The notes beneath the pieces were generated by a model, which was given only the letters and a program-made list of their open reading frames with translations, searched no databases and was not told the DNA's origin. 12,312 nucleotides of DNA from an uncultured Rhizobiaceae group bacterium. GTDB lineage: Bacteria; Pseudomonadota; Alphaproteobacteria; Rhizobiales; Rhizobiaceae. Of this stretch, positions 1 through 7,387 are shown in pieces. The position numbers were made by a program, and so were the translations under genes. The stretch covers positions 1 through 12,312 of the forward strand of contig CALLHT010000232.1 of the NCBI GenBank assembly GCA_938009335.1, in the 5' to 3' direction. Each line of letters starts with the position of its first letter. The first letter of the stretch is position 1.

Positions 1-97
1 CTCATAGAGTGTTTTGGTTGATGCACGAGGGTTAACCAGATATTAATCCGTAAACCCGGTCTGGTGGGTGCGGTTTAGACGTGGTGTAGGTGATTTT

Positions 98-1387
98 ATG
101 GACAGTATCGTAGTAACGGGTGGTAACCGCCTGAATGGAACTATTCCGATTTCGGGTGCGAAGAATGCCACTTTGCCCCTCATGATTGCATCTCTCCTTA
201 CGAGTGAATCGCTTATTCTTGAGAATGTGCCCCATCTTGCTGACGTTAATTCCCTAACACGTATTCTGGGTAACCATGGTGTTGACTACCGTGTTGAAGG
301 CAAACGCCGTCAAGGCAATGGTTGCGACGGGCGGACAATCCATTTCTTCGCAGATGAAATTGTCGATACACGTGCACCGTACGAACTTGTTTCAACCATG
401 CGGGCGAGTTTTTGGGTGATCGGTCCGCTGCTTGCGAGAATGGGCAAGGCTTGCGTTTCGCTTCCCGGCGGGTGCGCCATTGGAACGCGCCCGGTCGATC
501 TCTTTATTGAGAGCCTTGAAGCGATGGGTACGAACATCAAGGTTGAAGCGGGTTACGTAATTGCAGATGCGCCAAACGGTTTACAGGGCTGTACATATAC
601 ATTTCCGAAAGTCTCTGTTGGCGCTACCCATGTGGCGTTGATGGCAGCGACACTCGCAAACGGGACTACGGTTCTTCGCAATGCTGCACGCGAGCCAGAA
701 GTCAAAGACCTGGCGGATTGCCTGATTGGCATGGGCGCAAAGATTACAGGTGCTGGCACTTCAACGATCACGATTGAAGGTGTGGACAAGCTACATGGTT
801 ACCGTCACCGTGTGCTGCCGGACCGCATTGAAACCGGCACCTATGCAATGGCTGTTGCAATGACCGGCGGCGATGTGCTGCTTAAAGGCGCGCAACCTGA
901 CCTACTTCAAGATGCACTGGATGTGCTGGTGGATGCAGGGGTTACGATTGAGCCGACCAATGAGGGTATTCGTGTTGCCAGAAACGGTCATGCGCTCAAG
1001 CCTGTCGATGTGGTCACAGATCCATTCCCGGGCTTTCCAACAGATCTACAGGCGCAATTCATGGCTTTGATGACCATGGCTGACGGTGTTTCGAATATTA
1101 AAGAGACCATCTTTGAAAACCGCTTCATGCATGTGCAGGAACTGGCTCGCTTTGGCGCGAAGATTAAGCTGGATGGGCAAAACGCCGAAGTGACCGGCGT
1201 AGATAAACTCACAGGCGCTCAAGTTATGGCAACCGATTTGCGGGCATCTGTCTCACTGGTAATCGCCGGTCTGGTCGCTGAAGGTAAGACAACCGTCAAC
1301 CGTGTTTATCATCTGGACCGAGGTTTCGAGCGCCTGGAAGAGAAGCTTTCTGCGTGTGGAGCCCAGATAGAGCGCGTTTCTCACTGA
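98..1387 (+). CDS. murA: UDP-N-acetylglucosamine 1-carboxyvinyltransferase (MurA)
   Basis: MurA catalyses the first committed step of peptidoglycan synthesis in the cytoplasm, moving enolpyruvate from phosphoenolpyruvate to UDP-GlcNAc. The 429-residue product has the family's usual length. Lys22 lies in the AKNATLP motif and the catalytic cysteine is Cys126 in PGGCAIGTRPVD, so it belongs to the cysteine type that fosfomycin can alkylate. The MRASFWVIGP stretch (about residues 101-110) and a C-terminal RGFERLEEKL segment are also typical. I chose the ATG at 98, preceded by TAGGTG, over an in-frame start at 68, because the product then begins MDSIVVTGG as expected for the family. It is first in the housekeeping run, with an 88-base gap before the next gene. 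The 97 bases upstream hold only a weak inverted repeat (ACCAGA 35-40 with TCTGGT 60-65). Confidence 0.96.
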   Translation: MDSIVVTGGNRLNGTIPISGAKNATLPLMIASLLTSESLILENVPHLADVNSLTRILGNHGVDYRVEGKRRQGNGCDGRTIHFFADEIVDTRAPYELVSTMRASFWVIGPLLARMGKACVSLPGGCAIGTRPVDLFIESLEAMGTNIKVEAGYVIADAPNGLQGCTYTFPKVSVGATHVALMAATLANGTTVLRNAAREPEVKDLADCLIGMGAKITGAGTSTITIEGVDKLHGYRHRVLPDRIETGTYAMAVAMTGGDVLLKGAQPDLLQDALDVLVDAGVTIEPTNEGIRVARNGHALKPVDVVTDPFPGFPTDLQAQFMALMTMADGVSNIKETIFENRFMHVQELARFGAKIKLDGQNAEVTGVDKLTGAQVMATDLRASVSLVIAGLVAEGKTTVNRVYHLDRGFERLEEKLSACGAQIERVSH

Positions 1388-1475
1388 TTTTACGAATTTA
1401 ACCTTGCGGTTTGGCTTGATCTCTATGCCGTTCAAGCCTACCTCTTGGCACAAGTAAAACAGACGTAGGCTTTCC

Positions 1476-1898
1476 ATGTCACATCTTAAACTTATGGCAC
1501 TCGATCAAGAAGACTTGCAGGTCATTTCTTCGTGCTGTCAGGATGCTGTTCTGAAAATTGGTGAGATGAACTATCTTGCCGGCGAAAAGCGCTTTGTGCT
1601 TACGGTAAACCGCTTCGTCTGGGAAAAAAATCAGGCAAAAGAACGTCGGCGGTCCGTGCTGCATTTTGAGCGGGTGAATGGCGTAAAGGTTCTGGGTCTT
1701 AATCGCGGCGAGCCGGAAGTTGTTACATCGTTGCTGGCAGTGTTGTTTGAAGAGGGTGAAGCGCCCGGCGGCACTATAGAGCTGGTTTTTGCTGGCGACG
1801 GAGCAATCCGCCTAGATGTTGAGTGTATCGAAGCACAGCTTGCGGATATGCCGGCTGCTTGGGAAGCGCAATCCACTCCAAACCATGATCAGGATTAG
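1476..1898 (+). CDS. DUF2948 family protein
   Basis: This 140-residue soluble protein matches the DUF2948 family as I remember it: an N-terminal LKLMALDQEDLQVISS segment, then a VLKIGEMNYL and KRFVLTVNRFVWE core. The family is found mainly in alphaproteobacteria, next to murA and hisD, and has no known function. I see no signal peptide, membrane segment or catalytic motif. The C-terminal half is acidic (GEAPGGTIELVF, then a DVECIEAQLADMP stretch). The start at 1476 has a weak upstream GTAGG. An alternative ATG at 1494 would remove six residues, including conserved ones, so I prefer 1476. The stop is three bases before the hisD start, which suggests co-transcription and probably coupled translation. 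Confidence 0.8.
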   Translation: MSHLKLMALDQEDLQVISSCCQDAVLKIGEMNYLAGEKRFVLTVNRFVWEKNQAKERRRSVLHFERVNGVKVLGLNRGEPEVVTSLLAVLFEEGEAPGGTIELVFAGDGAIRLDVECIEAQLADMPAAWEAQSTPNHDQD

Positions 1899-1901
1899 AT
1901 T

Positions 1902-3194
1902 GTGCCGTTAAGACTTAGCAGTTCCGCGCCAGATTTTTCGCAAGCATTTGAGGCCTTACTTGCCCAGAAACGCGAAGCCTCGGATGACGTGACAGCCATC
2001 GTTCGTGACATATTGGATGATGTCCGCGCGAGAGACGATGAGGCGGTTGTAGAACTCACAAACAAGTTTGATCGTCTGGAGCTCACATCGCAGACTATGC
2101 GTGTTTCGCAATCAGAGATTGACGAAGCGGTTGGACAGGTGGATGCGCAAACTATGGCCGCACTTAAACTTGCACATGATCGCATTCGTTCGCACCACGC
2201 GCGCCAAATGCCGAAGGATGACCGATACACGGACCCCATTGGTGTTGAACTTGGGTCACGCTGGACAGCAATTGAGGCCGTCGGTCTGTATGTGCCGGGC
2301 GGCACGGCAAGTTATCCAAGTTCGGTTTTGATGAATGCGGTGCCGGCAAAAGTTGCCGGAGTAGATCGTGTGGTGATGGTGGTACCTTCGCCCGATGGCG
2401 TTCTCAATCCCCTCGTGCTTGCGGCAGCTCAGTTAGCCGGGGTGGATGAAATCTATCGTATCGGTGGCGCACAGGCGGTTGCGGCACTTGCCTTTGGTAC
2501 TGAAACAATCGCTCCGGTTGCAAAGATCGTAGGTCCGGGCAATGCCTTTGTCGCAGAGGCTAAGCGGCAGGTTTTCGGCACGGTTGGCATCGATATGATT
2601 GCTGGGCCGTCTGAAGTCCTAGTGATCGCAGATGAACAAAACGACCCCGATTGGGTGGCGGCTGACTTGCTGGCTCAGGCGGAACACGACACTGCTGCAC
2701 AATCTATACTGATTACTGACAGTGCTGATTTCGCTGATCGTGTTTCAGAAGCTGTTGATGCGCAGTTGAAAACGCTTCCAAGGTCAGAAATTGCGACCCA
2801 AAGCTGGCAGGAGTTCGGCGCGATTATTGTGGTCGGGAATATCATGGATGCAGCACCTTTGGCAGATAGAATCGCCGCAGAACATCTGGAAATTATGACA
2901 GATGATCCCGAAGCTCTTTTTGATAAGATCAGGAACGCAGGCGCTGTCTTTCTGGGACGTTATACGCCAGAGGCCATTGGAGACTACGTAGGCGGTTCGA
3001 ACCATGTTTTACCGACTTCTCGCTCTGCACGCTTCTCTTCCGGCCTTTCTGTGCTTGACTATGTCAAGAGAACCTCCATTCTGCGATGTGGGCCGGAACA
3101 ATTGCAGGAAATCGGCCCCGCAGCTGAAGCGCTTGCACGTGTAGAAGGGCTTGAAGCACATAGGAAATCGGTTGCAATTCGAAGCAATCGGTGA
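1902..3194 (+). CDS. hisD: Histidinol dehydrogenase (HisD)
   Basis: HisD carries out the last two oxidations of histidine biosynthesis, L-histidinol to L-histidine with two NAD+, as a zinc enzyme. The 430-residue length is normal. All key residues are present and nearly match E. coli numbering: zinc ligands Gln259 and His262 (LAQAEHDTAAQ), Asp361 (GDYVGGSNH) and His420 (GLEAHRKS), and the catalytic Glu327-His328 pair in AAEHLEI. The VGPGNAFVAEAK stretch (210-221) and GPSEVLV (235-241) are also diagnostic. The start is a GTG at 1902 with AGGA at 1891-1894, just before the stop of the DUF2948 gene, so translation of the two is probably coupled. It sits apart from other his genes, as is common in this group. 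Confidence 0.97.
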   Translation: MPLRLSSSAPDFSQAFEALLAQKREASDDVTAIVRDILDDVRARDDEAVVELTNKFDRLELTSQTMRVSQSEIDEAVGQVDAQTMAALKLAHDRIRSHHARQMPKDDRYTDPIGVELGSRWTAIEAVGLYVPGGTASYPSSVLMNAVPAKVAGVDRVVMVVPSPDGVLNPLVLAAAQLAGVDEIYRIGGAQAVAALAFGTETIAPVAKIVGPGNAFVAEAKRQVFGTVGIDMIAGPSEVLVIADEQNDPDWVAADLLAQAEHDTAAQSILITDSADFADRVSEAVDAQLKTLPRSEIATQSWQEFGAIIVVGNIMDAAPLADRIAAEHLEIMTDDPEALFDKIRNAGAVFLGRYTPEAIGDYVGGSNHVLPTSRSARFSSGLSVLDYVKRTSILRCGPEQLQEIGPAAEALARVEGLEAHRKSVAIRSNR

Positions 3195-3229
3195 GCGAAT
3201 GATCATCTGGGCAAGTGGAGGGCCCGTCG

Positions 3230-3715
3230 GTGCAAGAAGGTAATAATATCAACCGATTGGTAGACGTTACTTTGGACGATGCTTCTATCGGGCGCGCAAC
3301 GCCAGATGTGGAGCATGAGCGCGCTGTTGCAATTTTTGACCTGATTGAAGACAACAATTTCAAGCCGGTCGGGGATGAACAAGGCGGCCCATACAAGCTC
3401 GTGCTTTCTGTGGTTGAATCACGCCTGGTGTTTGATATTTCGCGCGAAGACGACGAAAAGGTCGTAACCCACGTTCTGTCGCTGACACCGTTCAAGAAAG
3501 TGATCAAAGACTACTTTCTTATTTGCGAGAGTTACTACGAAGCCATTCGCACGTCTTCTCCCAGTCAGATTGAAGCCATCGATATGGGGCGGCGCGGTTT
3601 GCACAATGAAGGTTCTCAAACGCTCAATGACAGGCTTCAGGGCAAGATCGAAATTGATTTTGATACGGCCCGCAGGCTCTTCACCTTGATCTGTGTCCTG
3701 CATTGGAAAGGGTGA
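3230..3715 (+). CDS. UPF0262 family protein
   Basis: A 161-residue protein that I recognise as UPF0262, a conserved alphaproteobacterial family without an assigned function, usually found between hisD and a low-molecular-weight phosphatase gene. Visible landmarks are NRLVDVTLDD near the N terminus, a long conserved middle (FKKVIKDYFLICESYYEAI, about 90-108) and the AIDMGRRGLHNEGS motif (about 115-128). No membrane or catalytic signature is evident. I take the GTG at 3230, which has GGAGGG at 3217-3222 with a seven-base spacer. The longer reading from the GTG at 3215 lacks such a site and adds only five residues. The stop TGA lies four bases before the next gene's GTG. Confidence 0.85.
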   Translation: MQEGNNINRLVDVTLDDASIGRATPDVEHERAVAIFDLIEDNNFKPVGDEQGGPYKLVLSVVESRLVFDISREDDEKVVTHVLSLTPFKKVIKDYFLICESYYEAIRTSSPSQIEAIDMGRRGLHNEGSQTLNDRLQGKIEIDFDTARRLFTLICVLHWKG

Positions 3716-3719
3716 GCGA

Positions 3720-4148
3720 GTGACAAGTGTTGCTAGCCCAAAGTCTGTTTTGTTTGTCTGCAACATGAACCAGATTCGCTCTCCCATGGCTGAGTTTTTG
3801 GCCCGAGATCTGTTCGGCGAGCGAATATATGCGCAATCCGCTGGAATTTACAAAGGGGATGAAGACGGCTTCATGCAGGCAGTCATGGCAGAGCGAGGCA
3901 TTGATGTTTCAGCCCATGAACCTGAAACAATTCAGGAGCTTGAGGACCACTTCGTAGACCTTGTCATCACCTTAACGCAGCAGGCGCATGATGCATGTGT
4001 TGACTTTTTTAAGGATGAAGCGGTCGATATCGAATTTTGGGAGACGATTAATCCATCAATCACAATGGGGCGTCGTGAGCAAGTCCTTGGCGCTTATAGG
4101 GAAACCCGTGAGCAGTTGGAGAAACGCATCAAAAAACGGTTTGGCTAG
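3720..4148 (+). CDS. Low-molecular-weight phosphotyrosine phosphatase-like protein
   Basis: A 142-residue protein of the low-molecular-weight tyrosine phosphatase / arsenate reductase fold. The N-terminal strand SVLFVC leads into a phosphate-binding loop CNMNQIRSP, with Cys14 and Arg20 spaced as the family CX5R(S/T) requires, although it is not the textbook CxGNxCRSP. Near the C terminus, where the family carries the general-acid Asp-Pro, this protein reads Asn111-Pro112 (ETINPSITMG). Catalysis may be weakened or the role may not be phosphatase. The GTG at 3720 has AAGGG at 3708-3712; a longer start at 3693 would overlap the UPF0262 gene and has no better site. The position after UPF0262 and before infA is the usual one. 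The physiological substrate is unknown. Confidence 0.82.
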   Translation: MTSVASPKSVLFVCNMNQIRSPMAEFLARDLFGERIYAQSAGIYKGDEDGFMQAVMAERGIDVSAHEPETIQELEDHFVDLVITLTQQAHDACVDFFKDEAVDIEFWETINPSITMGRREQVLGAYRETREQLEKRIKKRFG

Positions 4149-4265
4149 CCAAATCCTTTTAAATCAGTTGGTGGAGTGTTCAAACGGAATAAAGCCTGTT
4201 ATAGCTTCGCGCAAATTTTGCGTATGCTTTCGGGCTTTGCAAAAGGTTAGTTTTAAAGAGGTATA

Positions 4266-4484
4266 ATGGCCAAAGAAGAAGTACTTGAATTTCCAGGCGT
4301 GGTGACGGAATTGCTGCCGAATGCAACCTTCCGCGTAAAGCTGGAAAACGATCATGAAATCATTGCACACACCGCAGGGCGCATGCGCAAAAACCGCATC
4401 CGCGTTTTGGCGGGTGACAAAGTGCTTGTTGAAATGACTCCTTATGACCTCACCAAGGGTCGTATAACCTATCGCTTCAAATAG
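4266..4484 (+). CDS. infA: Translation initiation factor IF-1
   Basis: IF-1 binds the A site of the 30S subunit and helps IF-2 and IF-3 set the initiator tRNA. The 72-residue product is the exact family length. It shows the S1/OB fold sequence from start to end: MAKEEVLEFPGVV, LPNATFRVKLEN, HTAGRMRKNRIRV, GDKVLVEMTPYDLTKGRI. AGAGG at 4256-4260 lies just upstream of the ATG. A 117-base gap separates it from the phosphatase-like gene, the longest inside the housekeeping run apart from the tRNA flanks, so infA may have its own promoter; I see only a weak TTATAG there (4199-4204) without a convincing -35 partner. Confidence 0.98.
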   Translation: MAKEEVLEFPGVVTELLPNATFRVKLENDHEIIAHTAGRMRKNRIRVLAGDKVLVEMTPYDLTKGRITYRFK

Positions 4485-4499
4485 AGTGGTCCGGACGCG

Positions 4500-5129
4500 A
4501 TGGCCGCAACTCCCAAATTGGTATTAGCTTCAGGCTCTCCACGCAGACTGCAATTGTTGCAGCAGGCGGGGGTTGATCCTGAGTTTTTGTCGCCGGTAGA
4601 TGCGGATGAAACGCCTAAGAAGGGCGAAGTTCCGCGTTCTTTGGCAAAGCGACTGGCCCGCGAAAAGGCAGAGCTTGCGCTTGAGAATGTGAATCGTTCT
4701 GACGACATGAAGGGCAGCATTATTCTCGCTGCCGACACGGTTGTTGGCATGGGGCGCCGGGTTCTGCCCAAAGCGGAGATGCTGGATGAAGCCTCAAATT
4801 CTCTGAGACTGCTCTCCGGCCGCAATCACCGCGTTTATACGGGTATTACGCTTGTGTCTCCCAATGGCTCTATGAAGCATCGGCTTGTAGAGACGCGGGT
4901 GCGGTTCAAACGCCTTTCACGCGATGAAATGGAGGCCTATCTTGCCAGCGGCGAGTGGCGTGGCAAAGCAGGCGGCTACGCGATCCAGGGCATTGCCGGA
5001 AGCTTTGTGGTCAAGCTTGTGGGGTCTTACACCAATGTCGTTGGACTGCCGCTCTATGAGGCGATCTCTTTGATCGGCAGTGAAGGATACCCGGTTCATT
5101 TTAATTGGACCAACCGGAGTGGCGTATGA
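4500..5129 (+). CDS. maf: Maf family nucleoside triphosphate pyrophosphatase
   Basis: Maf proteins hydrolyse non-canonical or pyrimidine nucleoside triphosphates to the monophosphate and pyrophosphate and are tied to septum inhibition when overproduced. The 209-residue product has the SGSPRR loop (11-16), the LAADTVV strand with the likely catalytic Asp79, and the GKAGGYAIQG motif (155-164), followed by GSYTNVVGLPL. Which subfamily (dTTP/UTP or m7GTP type) cannot be settled by eye; the Lys and Gln of the KAGGYAIQG motif favour the YhdE-like dTTP/UTP type. It starts 15 bases after the infA stop with only a weak ribosome site (GTGG), and its TGA overlaps the ATG of yacG by four bases, a classic translational-coupling arrangement. 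Confidence 0.93.
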   Translation: MAATPKLVLASGSPRRLQLLQQAGVDPEFLSPVDADETPKKGEVPRSLAKRLAREKAELALENVNRSDDMKGSIILAADTVVGMGRRVLPKAEMLDEASNSLRLLSGRNHRVYTGITLVSPNGSMKHRLVETRVRFKRLSRDEMEAYLASGEWRGKAGGYAIQGIAGSFVVKLVGSYTNVVGLPLYEAISLIGSEGYPVHFNWTNRSGV

Positions 5130-5308
5130 TGAACGGGAATGTAGAGCCGCTTCGTAAAGCGGTTTCCTGCCCCAATTGCAGTTCTGATTCTGCGCGTTCG
5201 CACTACCCATTCTGTTCGAAACGATGCCGTGAAATGGACCTTCATCGGTGGTTTTCCGGTAGCTATGTTTTGGCTTCTCAAGAACCTGAATTCTCAGAAG
5301 ACGAATAG
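5126..5308 (+). CDS. yacG: YacG family zinc-binding protein (DNA gyrase inhibitor)
   Basis: A 60-residue YacG protein. In E. coli YacG binds one zinc and inhibits DNA gyrase through GyrB. The four zinc cysteines are Cys15, Cys18, Cys30 and Cys34 in the order CPNC-X11-CSKRC, followed by the typical EMDLHRWFSGSY segment and an acidic tail (SEDE). The start is the ATG at 5126, which overlaps the maf stop as ATGA and has GGAG at 5116-5119; a longer TTG-initiated reading from 5105 is unlikely. The adjacent ATG at 5129 could also serve. Confidence 0.9.
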   Translation: MMNGNVEPLRKAVSCPNCSSDSARSHYPFCSKRCREMDLHRWFSGSYVLASQEPEFSEDE

Positions 5309-5332
5309 TTGAAAATTAGGTTCTAAACAGGG

Positions 5333-5361
5333 TGGACAGCCTCAATCGTTAGGCCTATAAC
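5333..5361 (+). promoter_or_regulatory. Predicted sigma-70-type promoter of tRNA-Phe
   Basis: TGGACA (5333-5338) and TATAAC (5356-5361) each match five of six bases of the housekeeping -35 and -10 consensus and are separated by exactly 17 bases. Transcription would begin near 5368, about 36 bases before the mature tRNA, which is a normal length for a tRNA leader. A short hairpin, GGTGG 5375-5379 with CCACC 5388-5392, lies in the presumed leader. The match is by eye; no start site is known. Confidence 0.6.
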
Positions 5362-5403
5362 CCGCTTCACCCACGGTGGAATTTACGCCACCAGAAACCC
5401 GAT

Positions 5404-5478
5404 GCCCGGGTAGCTCAGGGGTAGAGCAGGGGATTGAAAATCCCCGTGTCGGTGGTTCGATTCCGCCCCCGGGCACCA
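5404..5478 (+). tRNA. tRNA-Phe (anticodon GAA)
   Basis: The cloverleaf can be folded fully. The acceptor stem pairs GCCCGGG (5404-5410) with CCCGGGC (5468-5474). The D arm contains AGCTCAGGGGTAGAGC. The anticodon stem pairs GGGGA (5429-5433) with TCCCC (5441-5445) around loop TTGAAAA, placing anticodon GAA at 5436-5438. The T arm is GGTGG-TTCGATT-CCGCC (5451-5467). The discriminator base is A, and the CCA end is encoded (5476-5478). A T-rich run (5480-5491) directly follows and may mark the transcript end, though there is no separate hairpin. It lies between yacG and an amidotransferase gene. Confidence 0.98.
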
Positions 5479-5624
5479 TGTTTTTTCTTTTAAATTTCAT
5501 TTATATGCTTGATTGCAGGTAAGCTTTGCCTACCTATGTGGGCTGATTGGTTTTGCAATCCCAATACGGGTTTTAACCTTGCTAGCTTATAATTGTGTCC
5601 GCTCTGCACGGGAGGAGAGAGAAA

Positions 5625-6347
5625 ATGGATATCCTGGTTCTTCAACACGCAGCGGTAGAACATCCGGGTTCTTTCAGGGGGATGCTTGAGGAGGACGGGC
5701 ATTCGTGGACGCCGGTTCATCTGGACCAAGGTGAGACTATACCATCAATCGACAATTTCGATGCGCTTTGGGTTTTGGGCGGGCCGATGGATGTCTGGCA
5801 AGAGGATGCGCATCCGTGGCTGACCCACGAGAAAGAGTTCATCCGTGAGGCAGTCGGAAACCGGGGCATTCCTTATCTTGGTCTATGTCTTGGTCACCAG
5901 CTTTTAGCAGAAGCCTTGGGTGGGAAAGTTGAACCTTCTAAGACACCGGAAATCGGCGTGATGCCGGTTCAACTGACGGAAGTCGGGGCAACGGGCGTCT
6001 TGTTCGATGGTTTGCCGGAAAAATTTGATGTCCTTCAATGGCACTCAGCTGAAATCACGAAAATGCCGGAAGGTGGACGTGTTCTTGCAACATCGCCTGC
6101 CTGTGCAGTTCAGGCCATGGCCTGGCAAACACGGGCTTACTCCTTCCAATTTCACTTGGAGGTGGAAGAAGATACGTTCGACAATTGGGCGGAAATCCCG
6201 GAATATGCCCAAGCGCTTGATAAAGCGCTCGGAGCTGATGGCGCTAAACAGATGAAGCAGGACTGCGCTGACGGCATCAAACAATTTGAGACCATGGCTG
6301 AACGGGTTTACATCAACTGGCTGCAGGCAACGACAACCGCAGCGTGA
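5625..6347 (+). CDS. Stand-alone class I glutamine amidotransferase-like protein
   Basis: A 240-residue single-domain class I (triad) amidotransferase. The nucleophile elbow GLCLGHQ puts the cysteine at residue 88, and His177 and Glu179 in FQFHLEVEE complete the Cys-His-Glu triad. The oxyanion segment LGGPMDVW (51-58) is also present. Such enzymes release ammonia from the gamma-amide of glutamine or hydrolyse related gamma-glutamyl compounds. No synthetase partner domain is fused or adjacent, so the true substrate is unknown; many homologues are simply called GMP synthase-like. The ATG at 5625 is preceded by GGAGGAG (5611-5617). A perfect TATAAT lies at 5588-5593, but no good -35 is spaced correctly. 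A link to the glutamate-based genes at 8338 onward is possible but only inferred. Confidence 0.85.
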   Translation: MDILVLQHAAVEHPGSFRGMLEEDGHSWTPVHLDQGETIPSIDNFDALWVLGGPMDVWQEDAHPWLTHEKEFIREAVGNRGIPYLGLCLGHQLLAEALGGKVEPSKTPEIGVMPVQLTEVGATGVLFDGLPEKFDVLQWHSAEITKMPEGGRVLATSPACAVQAMAWQTRAYSFQFHLEVEEDTFDNWAEIPEYAQALDKALGADGAKQMKQDCADGIKQFETMAERVYINWLQATTTAA

Positions 6348-6394
6348 CGTGTGGAGTATTATAAGTGAAGTGGGGAAGATTGAATTTCGGTGGC

Positions 6395-6413
6395 GGTAAT
6401 TCGTGCAATTACC
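6395..6413. repeat. Short perfect inverted repeat between convergent genes
   Basis: GGTAATT (6395-6401) pairs perfectly with AATTACC (6407-6413) around a five-base loop. It lies in the 117-base gap between the convergent amidotransferase gene and the membrane-protein gene. Neither strand has a T-run right after the stem, so it is at best a weak terminator; a T7 run occurs only at about 6449-6456 on the plus strand. Confidence 0.4.
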
Positions 6414-6464
6414 AAACGGTCACTGTAATTTTGTAATTTCTTAAAATATTTTTTTGGGACAAAT

Positions 6465-7160
6465 TCATTTCGATTTCCTGTCAAAATCAGACTTTGTAAG
6501 CCGCTCAACATCTAAAACCTTGTTGGCTGAATTCAATCCTACGCCCAACCGCGAGCTTGGAGGCCTCATCCTGCCAGTATGATTTTCCAACCACCACAAA
6601 ACACCTTCGATATTGCCCATTGTTATTGGCTCTTCGGTGATTTCCAGCGTGATCGATTTGAGAACATACCCATTACCAAAGGTTGCTCCGATATCATTAG
6701 GGTCCACTTCTTTAACCGTTCTGGGAAAATCGATATTGTCGAATGTTACCAACTTGGGGTATCGGCTCGTTTTTAATTCCAGTGGTCCAGAATTTAGATA
6801 ATCCAGTGGATGTTTTTTGAAGTCTCGGAGTTCTTGAGGGTAAAAGTCGTAAATGCTGCCCCGCCCTTTCAACAAAGCAAATAAATATTTTGGCCCAGTA
6901 CTCTGTGGCAGTTTCAAAACAACTGCCTCGCCCTTTAGATAACGACCATCAGATGGAGTAATCTGACCAACACTATGCGATCTAATACCTGCTAATTGCA
7001 CTGATGACGCAACAACTTCTCCTTGAGGAGTTTCGACAGTAAGCGATATTTTTTCATGCCAGACGTTGGGTTTAGAATTGAACCAGTACCAGCCGACCAA
7101 CAGGGCGATTGCTGCTAGTATAGTTACGAAAGATTTTTTTAGTTCAATCAATTTAGTCAC
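6465..7160 (-). CDS. Membrane-anchored protein of unknown function
   Basis: A 231-residue protein of no known function. Residues about 10-27 form one hydrophobic helix (FVTILAAIALLVGWYWF) after a short Lys-rich start, suggesting an uncleaved signal anchor with the rest in the periplasm. The body has recognisable blocks, KISLTVETPQGEVVASS (about 37-53) and VKEVDPNDIGATFG with SITLEITEE (about 149-178), which resemble a conserved uncharacterised alphaproteobacterial family I recall but cannot name. No catalytic motif or lipobox is seen. The GTG start at 7158-7160 overlaps the TGA of a small upstream ORF, with AAGGA (minus strand) six bases ahead. The gene looks more AT-rich than its neighbours. 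Confidence 0.7.
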   Translation of the reverse strand: MTKLIELKKSFVTILAAIALLVGWYWFNSKPNVWHEKISLTVETPQGEVVASSVQLAGIRSHSVGQITPSDGRYLKGEAVVLKLPQSTGPKYLFALLKGRGSIYDFYPQELRDFKKHPLDYLNSGPLELKTSRYPKLVTFDNIDFPRTVKEVDPNDIGATFGNGYVLKSITLEITEEPITMGNIEGVLWWLENHTGRMRPPSSRLGVGLNSANKVLDVERLTKSDFDRKSK

Positions 7161-7300
7161 CCCACATCCTTAGTCGCACCCCTTTTCTTCAACACTTCAG
7201 GATCAACCAGACGTGTGATCAGCGGATGGATTTTTATGTCACCAGCCTTGATCTGTTCACAGATTTTAGAAGTTTTCTGGATTAGTGACGCTAGAACCAT
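7157..7300 (-). CDS. Small ORF, 47 residues, coupled to the membrane protein
   Basis: Minus-strand reading gives 47 residues starting MVLASLIQKTSK and ending KKRGATKDVG. The ATG at 7298-7300 is preceded by GGGGA with a short spacer, and directly upstream in frame is a TAA, so it cannot start earlier. Its TGA (7157-7159) overlaps the GTG start of the downstream membrane-protein gene, a coupling layout. The product is basic, has no membrane segment and contains one cysteine. I do not recognise it. It could be a real small protein, a leader ORF that controls the downstream gene, or the end of a decayed gene: the same frame stays open without a start codon for about 24 codons before the TAA. Confidence 0.4.
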   Translation of the reverse strand: MVLASLIQKTSKICEQIKAGDIKIHPLITRLVDPEVLKKRGATKDVG

Positions 7301-7387
7301 TTATTCCCCACATGGAATTTTTGGCCTAGTCTCAACGGGAAAGTTTAAGAATGATTGAACCCCACTTCCTGACTAACGGGCCCAAAC

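Noticed and set aside
5456..5478. tRNA-Phe 3' end as an integration site for a mobile element
   Set aside because: No integrase gene and no second copy of the tRNA 3' end were seen in the window.
5595..5624. GTG start at 5595 for the class I amidotransferase
   Set aside because: The GGAGGAG at 5611-5617 lies inside that extension and points to the ATG at 5625, which begins the family-like MDILVLQ strand.
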